Below are positions 13,101 to 19,832 of a stretch of 24,372 nucleotides of DNA, piece by piece. The stretch's first letter is position 1. Every line of letters begins with the position of its first letter. Below the pieces are notes generated by a model. The model was not told the DNA's origin. It ran no database searches and worked only from the letters and a program-made list of their open reading frames with translations. Origin of the DNA: a virus; IMG/VR virus record IMGVR_UViG_3300044971_002751, positions 1 to 24,372 of that record. One strand, given 5' to 3'. The translations under genes and the position numbers were made by a program.

Positions 13101-14312
13101 CAGCTCAAAGCCCAGCACGGCGGGTGGGCAGACTCGATGCTCACACCAGGCGGCGCGGAGAACTTTCAGACTCTCCGAGGCTATGAGCTGCTGCGGTCAA
13201 CAATGGAGGGTGAACACGCCCCGGTCTACGCCGACACGATGTCGAATGTCGTGGCCGGCGTGAAGGGCATATTCGACTCCAAGGCCCGCCAGAACTTCCG
13301 CGACTCCACTATGGAGGCTGGCCCCGAGGGGCGGTTCATCCGAGGCAACCGGGACTACGCCGCAGCCGGCCCTCGAGAAGGCGAGCCTGCTGCATTCCGA
13401 AACCAAGATGGAAGTTCGCGATTCGCGAATACCACAACGTCCAATGTGCAGGGGCTGATGCGGGCCGGCAGCGATGTCTCCAACCCTGTCGGTGCGATGT
13501 CGTGGCCGCTGTATGAATCATTTTCCGAGTTCAGCCGTACTCCTGTTGGAAAGGCTGTGACGGGCGAGGGCGGCTCGGCGTTGTTCAGCGACCACGGCTG
13601 GGACGCCTGGAGGCACATGGCGGCGCAGCGGCAGGCATTTGACCGCGAACAGCCGATCCTGCCGGCCGGCATGTCCCGCGAGGAATTCGACCGGCAGAAA
13701 GCAGCTCAACAGCAGGATCGCGCCGAGGGGCAGGCTTGGGGGGCGACTACTTGGCCCAACGTCCAGAATGCCTTTGAGCAGACGGGGCTGATGTTCTCGC
13801 CCCAAGCGTGGGGCGGCGGCGATGCTCCAGCTCCCGAGCCGCTGAAGAAGACATGGGGGCCGCCTCTCTACAACGACTACGGCCCGAACTTCCTACAGAA
13901 CACGGTTGGCAACATCCCGTCTGCCGCCATCATGGCTGGCGCGGCAGCGACCGGCGGAATTGGTGGGCTGGCTTCCGGAGCATTCAAGCCGTCAGGTAGC
14001 ACCGTCCGGAGTCTCATCAACTCTGGCATGGGCCTCGGCAAGGGTGCCGTTCGAGGAGCTGGCGCTGCCGTGACGAGCCAAGCCAAGGATGTGCCGGCCG
14101 ACTTTGGCACAGACATGGGGATCGGTGGCGGCATCGCTGGCTGGGCGAACTACCGCAATTACCTCCTGACACCGCAGGAAGATAACGCCCTGCTCCCCGA
14201 TGTGGATCCGAATGAGATGTCGATCGATGAGCTGAACCGAGCCAGATCCGATGCGATGAACGAGAGAGAGAAGAGGTTCCGATCGAACCAGTGGCAGTGG
14301 GGTAGGCAATAA
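10143..14312 (+). CDS. Giant polyvalent virion protein, probably ejected with DNA, 1389 aa
   Basis: The start is coupled to the methyltransferase stop as TAATG. The protein is mosaic. Residues 1-110 are a leading region. Residues about 180-290 contain HLRTDTNGDALRIVELQSDLQNQAQ...WQELQLKSALLDAARSG...KFYGTMVPQILEKTGKRLG, matching the E(L/I)QSD-type domain that recurs in large polyvalent phage proteins. A hydrophobic segment at about 595-615 (IPAAIAVGVGTGLATGSNEAQA) is followed by a long acidic, helical and Q-rich half. Glycine/alanine-rich hydrophobic stretches occur near the end (SAAIMAGAAATGGIGGLASGAF; GMGLGKGAVRGAGAAV; GIGGGIAGW). Size, hydrophobic patches and place in the structural operon fit a protein packaged in the head and delivered with the DNA, like internal virion proteins. 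Base composition is lower in G+C from about 10,450 to 11,870, suggesting an acquired domain. Confidence 0.8.
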   Translation: MATPNAVRGALRANNIVGLLEYKPGPGIYSRLERAVQQLPENVRVQELPGLLKRYKDGIPGWELNAVDLNSVVAGRTVVPREELLAAVRERSPVFTNKNVILGGNAARSTMAYQPDPVTVKPVPLGGDGRHGKPVWEAYGLQGPEYKERLLLQPEDPQPATPGQWQDSRNRGRNHFVGNWLGGNVVSHLRTDTNGDALRIVELQSDLQNQAQRAADPNTVVFPTADVWQELQLKSALLDAARSGKNALEVANPEDISRVVGFPQDKSKKFYGTMVPQILEKTGKRLGGFSEISRPAAEAGQSQFVDDTVRYINSTHNQQRGEALENAVMDLAKMDDIHSAEQHLRENPQIIEEAEIPQETKTELQRYLAYANQRATIWDNTGAEDYYSAMDVLSNPNWRQEYGFNGMDAVNVGRLRTELGLDVDEINPAFAGPLGHTETGLRNLDNGSEEILNNIQRKIVRELDGTDRTFFQVNSGDGADLITSRKLNGLLHNLQNTAETRAHVLNRGEHPRGFAAERNGPDLYRKLSEILGEERAAKLLPEIMLDLEQYGEMRNNMGRLQDVQETLVGNAEEALKPSGWRGVISDEMRRRIINEGIPAAIAVGVGTGLATGSNEAQAKPVLPESDAVLRAAMPWQTQRKITRLTKQVDAAYEKGDFKTAEKLDAQREQLVEDWDNKLDALDEGDGNADFEPEPYDEDSAWTDELANVYGRAAVAQSPTYGIENDAELAQALRGVFPDTARANAIPDSEIIQYAKDAFDQRQAHLAKVRSRSPEDGVRAMQAQMRGAGLAPAVAAGMQGQQSQDQTGGYKFDAIKAFNELPRGQVDLGPMGSGTPDRSFDFSMANSPGEWATYYDKAAKEGYSQEHLQFRKNVAEVMQQPLIRVGAANDPDVQNDRGIPLLVDGDQYDRITPAQFVNEYLDVFAGKMPPERRAQVVQRVQAKLDGSTRAPDELADPIISRMMNSLQASSPGGKHAAVDPMPQEQLEQLKAQHGGWADSMLTPGGAENFQTLRGYELLRSTMEGEHAPVYADTMSNVVAGVKGIFDSKARQNFRDSTMEAGPEGRFIRGNRDYAAAGPREGEPAAFRNQDGSSRFANTTTSNVQGLMRAGSDVSNPVGAMSWPLYESFSEFSRTPVGKAVTGEGGSALFSDHGWDAWRHMAAQRQAFDREQPILPAGMSREEFDRQKAAQQQDRAEGQAWGATTWPNVQNAFEQTGLMFSPQAWGGGDAPAPEPLKKTWGPPLYNDYGPNFLQNTVGNIPSAAIMAGAAATGGIGGLASGAFKPSGSTVRSLINSGMGLGKGAVRGAGAAVTSQAKDVPADFGTDMGIGGGIAGWANYRNYLLTPQEDNALLPDVDPNEMSIDELNRARSDAMNEREKRFRSNQWQWGRQ

Positions 14313-14335
14313 AAACTGCTGACATCGCGTGCATA

Positions 14336-14356
14336 GCTGCCCCCAGAATCGGCAGC
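14336..14356 (+). other. Small hairpin before the scaffold gene
   Basis: GCTGCC and GGCAGC form a 6-bp stem with a 9-base loop, ending six bases before the AAGGAGG ribosome binding site of the next gene. There is no T run, so it is not an intrinsic terminator. It may affect message stability or stand as a processing site. Confidence 0.35.
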
Positions 14357-14376
14357 ACCTCAAGGAGGGCATGCAC

Positions 14377-15432
14377 ATGTCGGAAGAAGAAGCAGCAGAC
14401 GTTGGCTCTACGGAAGCATTCTCTGACTCCTCGGCCGCGCCCGAGATTGATTCGTCGCCGGCACAGGCAGAAGGATCGGAGGCCTCCGCAGGAAGCGGAG
14501 AAGTCTGGGGTGCATTCCGCCAGCTCCCGCAATTCCAAGGCGCCGATGACCGAGCCATCGCCTCCCGGCTCTACGAAGCCCTCCAGCGAGAGCAGTCTGC
14601 TACGCATGCTCTCCAGCAGTATCAGTCGCTGATTCCCGTCACTTCCGAGTACCTCCAGTACAAGGAACCGTTTCAGCAGTGGATGCAGACGCGGCAGCAG
14701 CCACAGCAGCAGCCGATGGCCCCAGCTCCGCAGGCCCAGCCCGAGCAATCCCCCTGGTGGAATCCCCCGAAGCTGCGAGATGCCTACCGGCAGTACCTCG
14801 TGCGCGACGAGAGCGGCCGGGAGATGATCTCACCGGACGCTCCGCTCGACGCTCGCCACGCCCTCTCCGAGTACCAGGCGTACAAAGCCAACTTCGCCCA
14901 GAAGTTCCTCGAGGATCCGCAGGCAGCTCTCGGCCCGATGGTCGAGAAGGTGGCCGTTGAGCGGGCCGAAAGCATCGTCCAAGAGCGGTTGGGACGCATG
15001 CAGGAGGAGCAATTCGTCTCCTCCCTGGAGCAGCAGAACTCAGATTGGCTGTATGACCAAAATGGCAATGCATCCCCAGAAGGACTTCTTGCCCAGAAGT
15101 ATATACAGGACGCACGGTCACTGGGCATCCAAGGGGCGAAAGCCCGTTGGGAGTATGCGACTCGAATGGTTGAGAGAGACTTACTTCTCTCAAACATGCA
15201 GAGATCACAACAGGCCCAGCAGTATGCGGCACAGGCTCCACGGCCTGCACCGCAGCCGCCCGTGAATCCTGCGAACGTCGCTGCTCAAAAGAACATGGAG
15301 TACTTGCGTACACAAGCCATGCGAACTGCGAGCCAGCGACCGGCCGCGACAACCGATGCGAGAGTTCCAACCAAACCAATGACCTTTGCCGAAAAACTTG
15401 CGGTGCAACTGCAAGAACAAGGCATGGCCTGA
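14377..15432 (+). CDS. Putative capsid scaffolding protein, 351 aa
   Basis: AAGGAGG stands eight bases before the ATG at 14377, which is preferred to the ATG two codons upstream. The product has the profile of a scaffold: an acidic, serine- and alanine-rich N-terminus (MSEEEAADVGSTEAFSDSSAAPEIDSS), a glutamine/proline-rich linker (QTRQQPQQQPMAPAPQAQPEQ), long helices with coiled-coil character (FAQKFLEDPQAALGPMVEKVAVERAESIVQERLGRMQEEQ) and a basic C-terminal end where scaffolds bind the coat. It lies directly before the major capsid gene, the standard place. No protease domain is visible. Scaffolds share little sequence, so the call rests on position and composition. Confidence 0.72.
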   Translation: MSEEEAADVGSTEAFSDSSAAPEIDSSPAQAEGSEASAGSGEVWGAFRQLPQFQGADDRAIASRLYEALQREQSATHALQQYQSLIPVTSEYLQYKEPFQQWMQTRQQPQQQPMAPAPQAQPEQSPWWNPPKLRDAYRQYLVRDESGREMISPDAPLDARHALSEYQAYKANFAQKFLEDPQAALGPMVEKVAVERAESIVQERLGRMQEEQFVSSLEQQNSDWLYDQNGNASPEGLLAQKYIQDARSLGIQGAKARWEYATRMVERDLLLSNMQRSQQAQQYAAQAPRPAPQPPVNPANVAAQKNMEYLRTQAMRTASQRPAATTDARVPTKPMTFAEKLAVQLQEQGMA

Positions 15433-15456
15433 CACTCCTAAAGAGGACAAAGAGAC

Positions 15457-16605
15457 ATGGCGTCACCCACCGATTGGGCGAGAGTTATTGGGACTACAAT
15501 TGTACAGCACACGCGCGAAGAAGAGCTGGCGACGTTTCGCAAGTTCAAGATCTTCGCGATGCTGGAGTCCTCCGGCAACGTGGTGATGAACCAGAGCGGT
15601 CGAGGTTTCGACTGGAACGTCCGGTACAGAAATGCGCCCGTTTCGGGGAACACAGGCGATACGCCGAGGACGTTCAGTCGCATCAACATGTGGAAGCGGG
15701 CCGAGCTTCCGTGGAGGGGATTCACCAGTACTGATGCCGTGTATCGACGGGAGCTACTCGAGAACCGCGGCCAGCAGGCGCTCGTAGACGTTGCCGGCAA
15801 GATGGCCAGCCGTCTGCAAGAGTCGCTCGAGATGCATCTCTCGTATCAGCCGTACAAGGACGGCAATGCGGCGAATGCGGAGAACGACTTCCACGGCATG
15901 GACTCGTTCCTCAACTACAGCGGCACGGTCGATGAGTCGAGTGCCAAGGTCGCAGAAGTTCGCAGCTCGGCCAACACGGCCGATCGCTACGGCTTCCCCG
16001 ATGACAACTACGCCGGCCTCTCCACGAAGCTCGGCTACTACGGTGGCGGTCGCATCAACGCGACCACTGGAACGTGGCCCAACGTGCCGGTGGACAGCGA
16101 ACTCGACTTCTACTCCCCGGTCGTGATCAACTACAACGCCAGCTCGTTCAACTCCGCTGGCAACCGCAACTGGAAGTCGAACTGCATCTTCTCGATCCGC
16201 GAAGGCATTCACCAGTGCAAGCGGAACGACACGAAGGAATCGCAGATCGACATGGTCGTTCTCGATCGCCAGCTCTACATCCAGTTCCTCAATCAGTACG
16301 CTGACAAGGAACGGATCCAGATCACCAAGGAAGGTGGCCTGAAGGCGATGGGCTTTTCCGATGTCACGACCCTCGACGGCGTCGAGGTCTGCTCGGAGTA
16401 CGCTTGTCCAGCAGGTCGAGGCTACGGCCTGTCGATCGGCAACATGGAGTTGCGCTGCCTGGAAAACCAGCTTTTCGTCGCGGAAGGCCCATTTTTCGAC
16501 GAAGAAACGCAGGCATATAGGTACGCCTGTTCATCTCTCGGCAACCTCCGTTTTCGTAGTCCGAGGAATTTTTTTCTGCTCGCCCCCGTCACCGCGGCTG
16601 CTTGA
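15457..16605 (+). CDS. Major capsid protein, 382 aa
   Basis: The ATG at 15457 has AGAGGACAAAGAG before it. The 382-residue protein has the pattern of HK97-fold coats: an N-terminal arm with EEELATFRKFKIFAMLESSGNVVMNQSGRGFDWNVRYRN, a long helix (ENRGQQALVDVAGKMASRLQESLEMHL), an extended loop region with a WP-containing segment, DMVVLDRQLYIQFLNQYADKERIQI as a spine-type segment, and the typical coat ending GNLRFRSPRNFFLLAPV. VEVCSEYACPAGRGYGLSIGNMELRC before it is the kind of beta strand seen in the P domain. The neighbours are scaffold upstream and a decoration-like protein downstream. The product forms the icosahedral shell. I am confident of the role but not of the nearest named family. Confidence 0.88.
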   Translation: MASPTDWARVIGTTIVQHTREEELATFRKFKIFAMLESSGNVVMNQSGRGFDWNVRYRNAPVSGNTGDTPRTFSRINMWKRAELPWRGFTSTDAVYRRELLENRGQQALVDVAGKMASRLQESLEMHLSYQPYKDGNAANAENDFHGMDSFLNYSGTVDESSAKVAEVRSSANTADRYGFPDDNYAGLSTKLGYYGGGRINATTGTWPNVPVDSELDFYSPVVINYNASSFNSAGNRNWKSNCIFSIREGIHQCKRNDTKESQIDMVVLDRQLYIQFLNQYADKERIQITKEGGLKAMGFSDVTTLDGVEVCSEYACPAGRGYGLSIGNMELRCLENQLFVAEGPFFDEETQAYRYACSSLGNLRFRSPRNFFLLAPVTAAA

Positions 16606-16629
16606 TCCCTACAAGGAGAACCCAGAGTC

Positions 16630-17211
16630 ATGTCGAGCTTATTCTCTGACCCCCCGTTCCGCCGTGGCACGACGCTGCTCCAAGGCGAGGCGATTGAAAC
16701 CGACGCAAGCACCGGCAACCCGGTGGCCGGCGGCGAGATCGTTGGTCAGGTCAAGGTCTTCCAAGACGTTAACCCCTCGACCGGCACTCGCCACAGCAAT
16801 CGGCTGGTGTACTGCGTGGCCGCCCGCTACAAGGGAGCCACCGTCAGTGACGCCACGACGGTAGCTGGCGAAGTCTATCTCTGCGACTTCAGCAACCCGA
16901 TGGCGGCGTTCACCACGAAGGGTACGGCCAGCAACGTCCTAGTGGGCCTTGCCTACGGTGTGCTGGACGAGTACCTGACCGGCGAGTTGCGCCAGAACGA
17001 CATCGTCTGGCTGGTGGTCAAGGGGCCGGCCGATGTCAAGCAGACGGCTGCTGCCATCAACGCCGGCGCTCAGGTGCAAGTCTCCGCGACGGCTGGCTCG
17101 ATTGCCACGTTTTCAACGGGCCTCTGCATCGGCCAGCAGATCGAAGGTTCCAACACCACCGCGACTGCGCAGCTCACGCGAGTCAACCTCATCGGCTACG
17201 AAATCGGCTGA
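16630..17211 (+). CDS. Putative capsid decoration protein, 193 aa
   Basis: The ATG at 16630 is preceded by AAGGAGAAC. The protein is beta-rich, with few charges and many small residues (GAQVQVSATAGSIATFSTGLCIGQQIEGSNTTATAQLTRVNLIGYEIG), and contains DIVWLVVKGPADVKQTAAAINAGAQVQVS, a pattern seen in phage head decoration proteins where a strand with W-x-V-x-x-G-P leads to a glycine-rich turn. The position right after the capsid gene supports this. It has no signal peptide or membrane helix. Alternatives are a head fibre or a small capsid-stabilising protein. It ends 28 bases before a hairpin. Confidence 0.65.
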   Translation: MSSLFSDPPFRRGTTLLQGEAIETDASTGNPVAGGEIVGQVKVFQDVNPSTGTRHSNRLVYCVAARYKGATVSDATTVAGEVYLCDFSNPMAAFTTKGTASNVLVGLAYGVLDEYLTGELRQNDIVWLVVKGPADVKQTAAAINAGAQVQVSATAGSIATFSTGLCIGQQIEGSNTTATAQLTRVNLIGYEIG

Positions 17212-17238
17212 TGCAGAGCTGACATCATCTACGCCTCT

Positions 17239-17269
17239 AACAGCTCGCGGCTCAACACCGCGGGCTGTT
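17239..17269 (+). terminator. Terminator-like hairpin after the capsid operon
   Basis: A 12-bp stem with one G-T wobble (17239-17250 with 17258-17269) and a 7-base loop follows the decoration-like gene. The tail (ATGCTTT) is not a clean T run, so it may be a partial terminator or stabilise the 3' end of the capsid message. The gene at 17283 starts 14 bases after it. Confidence 0.55.
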
Positions 17270-17282
17270 ATGCTTTACAGAC

Positions 17283-17999
17283 ATGGAAGAGCGAACGTGT
17301 AATGTCTGCGGCGGCACCTATCCTCTCGACAGGCAGCACTTCCGGTGGCGGAAGGACTTGGAGATCTTCACGGCTGAATGTCTCTCCTGCCGCGCCAAGC
17401 AGCGGCGTGAGAGCAAGGAGCGTGCGGCCTTCAAGCGGGCCGAGGCTCTAGCCACGATTGAGTCGGCCGGCGTAGACATCTTCCTCCGCTCGGCCCAGAA
17501 GGGCGGCTCCAACATCCCGCACACAGCGGAGGTGATTGAGAAAATCTTCCAGTACTTCGGCGGCAGCGGTGGCATGGCCGCGGTGATGGTCAAGCAGTAC
17601 TGGGACGCCGCACCAGGCAGCTCTGCCCGCAACCGCCTGCTCGAGACGATCTGCCGCATGGTCACGAAAAACGTGGACTCTGGCGGCGCGAAGAAACCTC
17701 TGTCCCTGTGGACAGAGGAGGAGCTGGAAAACGAGCTGAACCAGCGATTTGAGCAGGCTCTGTCTGCTTTCCAGGGGAGAACCATCAATGTCAGACCCGC
17801 AGAAGCCCTCCCGGCCCCGAAAGAAGCGGCACCCGAAGGTGCAGCCGCCGCAGATCCCGAACATACCGACGATATCCGAGTACCAAAAAGAAAGCCTCAA
17901 AGAGCTTCAAAGCGAGCTGCGAGAGCGGAAGACAGAAGCTCTACGCCTCTACCGAGCGAACCCGCAGCAGGAGGAGATCCACAAGTGCCGAGCGAGTGA
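17283..17999 (+). CDS. Zinc-finger protein in the small-terminase position, 238 aa
   Basis: The ATG at 17283 has no Shine-Dalgarno sequence, and TATGCT ends eight bases before it, so it may be leaderless or depend on the hairpin just upstream. Cys6-x2-Cys9 and Cys33-x2-Cys36 form a zinc ribbon (NVCGGTYPLDRQHFRW...AECLSCRAKQ) of the kind found in phage HNH-related proteins and DNA-binding proteins. It lacks an HNH catalytic core. The middle (HTAEVIEKIFQYFGGSGGMAAVMVKQYWDA...LLETICRMV) is helical. The last 70 residues are low-complexity and overlap the terminase gene by 212 bases in another frame. Location directly before TerL and a DNA-binding start suggest a small terminase subunit, which recognises the packaging site. 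That is inference from context. Confidence 0.68.
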   Translation: MEERTCNVCGGTYPLDRQHFRWRKDLEIFTAECLSCRAKQRRESKERAAFKRAEALATIESAGVDIFLRSAQKGGSNIPHTAEVIEKIFQYFGGSGGMAAVMVKQYWDAAPGSSARNRLLETICRMVTKNVDSGGAKKPLSLWTEEELENELNQRFEQALSAFQGRTINVRPAEALPAPKEAAPEGAAAADPEHTDDIRVPKRKPQRASKRAARAEDRSSTPLPSEPAAGGDPQVPSE

Positions 18000-19506
18000 A
18001 ATCCTCGTCATCGGCGGCAATCGATCCGGCAAATCTCTCTGCACCTTCGTGGAGGACGCCAGAGCTGTGACGGGGCAGGATCCGTATGACAAGTATCCCA
18101 AGAAGGATGGGATCCTCGTCATTATCGGCCGGGATTGGAAACACATCGGGTTGGTCGTTGTGCCGATGCTCTTCGGCCCAGGCGCGTTCTACATCATCAA
18201 GGATGAGAAGACGGGCGAGTGGCGAGCGTATGACCCCGTGAACGATGCTGCCCGCAAGTCAGAGCGAAAGCCGGCGCCGCCCCTGATTCCGCCGCGGCTG
18301 ATCAAAGCCTCGAGTTGGGTACTGAAGAGTGCCAACTACATGCAGCAATGCACCCTTACTACTGGCTGGGTAATACACTTCTTCAGTAGTGAAGGCGAAC
18401 CTGCGCAAGGCTACCAAAGTAATAGAATACATGTGGACGAGGACGTTAACGACGAGCGTCACATCCCCGAGGCCCAGGCTAGGCTTGCGGATCGCAAGGG
18501 TGTCTTTTGCTGGAGTGCTATGCCGCACTCAACGAATAACGCCCTGCTGAATCTCAAGGAGCGGGCTGACGCCAACGAGCAGGCGCAGGGGGATAAGTCA
18601 TCGATCCGGCAGTTCAGGCTGCGCTTTTTAGACAACCCCTATATCGATGACGAAGAGAAGCGAAAGTCTGTCGAGCGGTGGGCCGCGGCGGGTGAAGACG
18701 TTTTGAGGATGAGGGCCGAGGGCGACTTCATCACAGACTCTGTGTTGGTCTACCCCACGTTCGACATGCGGATCCACGGGATGAAGCGGTCGGAGCTGAA
18801 GGACGGGCAGATTCCCTACGATTGGTGCCGGTATGCGGTGATTGACCCTGGTCACGCTGTGACGGCCATCCTGTTCGCAGCCGTCCCGCCCACCGAGGAC
18901 TACTGGCTGATCTATGACCAGCTCTACCTACGCCAGTGCAACGCCCAGATCTTCGGGGAGAACTTTGAGCGTAAGGTCATGGGCTGGCACTTCCACGCCT
19001 TTGTGATCGACGCCCACGGCGGCCGGCTCCGCGACATCGGCTCGGGCCGGCTCCCGGTGGAGCAGTACACCGAGCAGCTCGTCAAACGCAATATCCGAAG
19101 CCAGATCACCGGCGCGTCATTCTTGGCGGGATGCGATGACATCATCGCCCGCTGCGAGTCCACCAGGAACGCCCTCCACATCCGGCCCACCGGGACGCCG
19201 CTGCTTCGCGTTCTAGAGGGTGCCGTCCCAGACCTCGAGCGGGAGATCAAGAGGTATAGGAAACAGGTGAACTACGTTTCCGGCACTTCAATCGTCACGG
19301 ACAAACCAAACACCAAAGGCGAAGTCCATTTGTGCCAGTGCCTCGAATACCTCTGCGCATACCGCCCGCGCTACCACCGGCCACCAGCTCGCTCAAACGA
19401 GCCGGAACCGTGGTGGGTGAAATGGCTGGCCGGCCGGAAAAAACGGCTGACAGAAGACGGCGGGTCATATGTCTACTTAGGGCCACAAGGAGGACAGAAT
19501 CCATGA
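17788..19506 (+). CDS. terL: Terminase large subunit (TerL), 572 aa
   Basis: TerL cuts concatemeric DNA and pumps it into the prohead using ATP. The ATG at 17788 has AGGGGAG before it; an in-frame ATG at 17749 lacks a site. The ATPase part has Walker A GGNRSGKS (76-83), Walker B IHVDED (214-219) and the coupling motif WSAMPHSTNN (242-251). The nuclease part has VIDPGH (D353) and FVIDAHGG (D408), two acids of the RNase-H-like site; the third is not clear, perhaps near GEVHLCQCLEYL (511-522). It starts with a basic, proline-rich segment that overlaps the preceding gene by 212 bases. Its stop overlaps the next start as ATGA. TerL placed downstream of the capsid gene is an unusual order. Confidence 0.95.
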   Translation: MSDPQKPSRPRKKRHPKVQPPQIPNIPTISEYQKESLKELQSELRERKTEALRLYRANPQQEEIHKCRASEILVIGGNRSGKSLCTFVEDARAVTGQDPYDKYPKKDGILVIIGRDWKHIGLVVVPMLFGPGAFYIIKDEKTGEWRAYDPVNDAARKSERKPAPPLIPPRLIKASSWVLKSANYMQQCTLTTGWVIHFFSSEGEPAQGYQSNRIHVDEDVNDERHIPEAQARLADRKGVFCWSAMPHSTNNALLNLKERADANEQAQGDKSSIRQFRLRFLDNPYIDDEEKRKSVERWAAAGEDVLRMRAEGDFITDSVLVYPTFDMRIHGMKRSELKDGQIPYDWCRYAVIDPGHAVTAILFAAVPPTEDYWLIYDQLYLRQCNAQIFGENFERKVMGWHFHAFVIDAHGGRLRDIGSGRLPVEQYTEQLVKRNIRSQITGASFLAGCDDIIARCESTRNALHIRPTGTPLLRVLEGAVPDLEREIKRYRKQVNYVSGTSIVTDKPNTKGEVHLCQCLEYLCAYRPRYHRPPARSNEPEPWWVKWLAGRKKRLTEDGGSYVYLGPQGGQNP

Positions 19507-19832
19507 GCGAGTCGTGGTCAATGCCGATCCCCAGCATCGGGGATGTTGTGCTGTTCAGCACGGACTATCGGGGATTCTCTGACCCTACGGTGGGATGGGT
19601 CGCCTCAGAACCGGGTGATTCGACCATAAGCATCGTGACGTTCACGCCAACCGGGTACGCCCTGGTACGGAACAGCGTCCATCACAAGGACGATCCGGCC
19701 CTCCAAGGTGACCACGGCTGGCAGGATCTCGGTGCCTGGGACTTCGCTCCCGGCACGAAGGCGATTCGTGAGCTGATGGCACCACCGGAAAAGAGCGAGA
19801 AGCAACGTGGCCGAGAAGCTGCCGGCAAGTAA
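19503..19832 (+). CDS. Small SH3-like beta protein, 109 aa
   Basis: The ATG at 19503 has AAGGAGG about nine bases before it and overlaps the terminase stop (ATGA). Residues 7-62 (MPIPSIGDVVLFSTDYRGFSDPTVGWVASEPGDSTISIVTFTPTGYALVRNSVHH) look like a small five-strand SH3-type barrel with the GDxVxFSTD turn, and DPAL...HGWQDLGAWDFAPG follows. Proteins with this shape are frequent between terminase and portal genes of short-tailed environmental phages, with unknown role. The C-terminus is a charged tail (PPEKSEKQRGREAAGK). It overlaps the portal gene by 26 bases and so is very probably translated together with it. Confidence 0.75.
   Translation: MSESWSMPIPSIGDVVLFSTDYRGFSDPTVGWVASEPGDSTISIVTFTPTGYALVRNSVHHKDDPALQGDHGWQDLGAWDFAPGTKAIRELMAPPEKSEKQRGREAAGK

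Noticed and set aside
8521-14334. 13-base repeat AAAACTGCTGACA after the genes ending at 8531 and 14312
   Set aside because: A 13-base match can occur by chance in 24 kb, and CTGACA at other gene ends partly reflects TGA stop codons; kept as a curiosity only.
14639-15466. Minus-strand open frame of 275 codons
   Set aside because: Antisense to the scaffold gene with arginine/serine-rich random-like composition.
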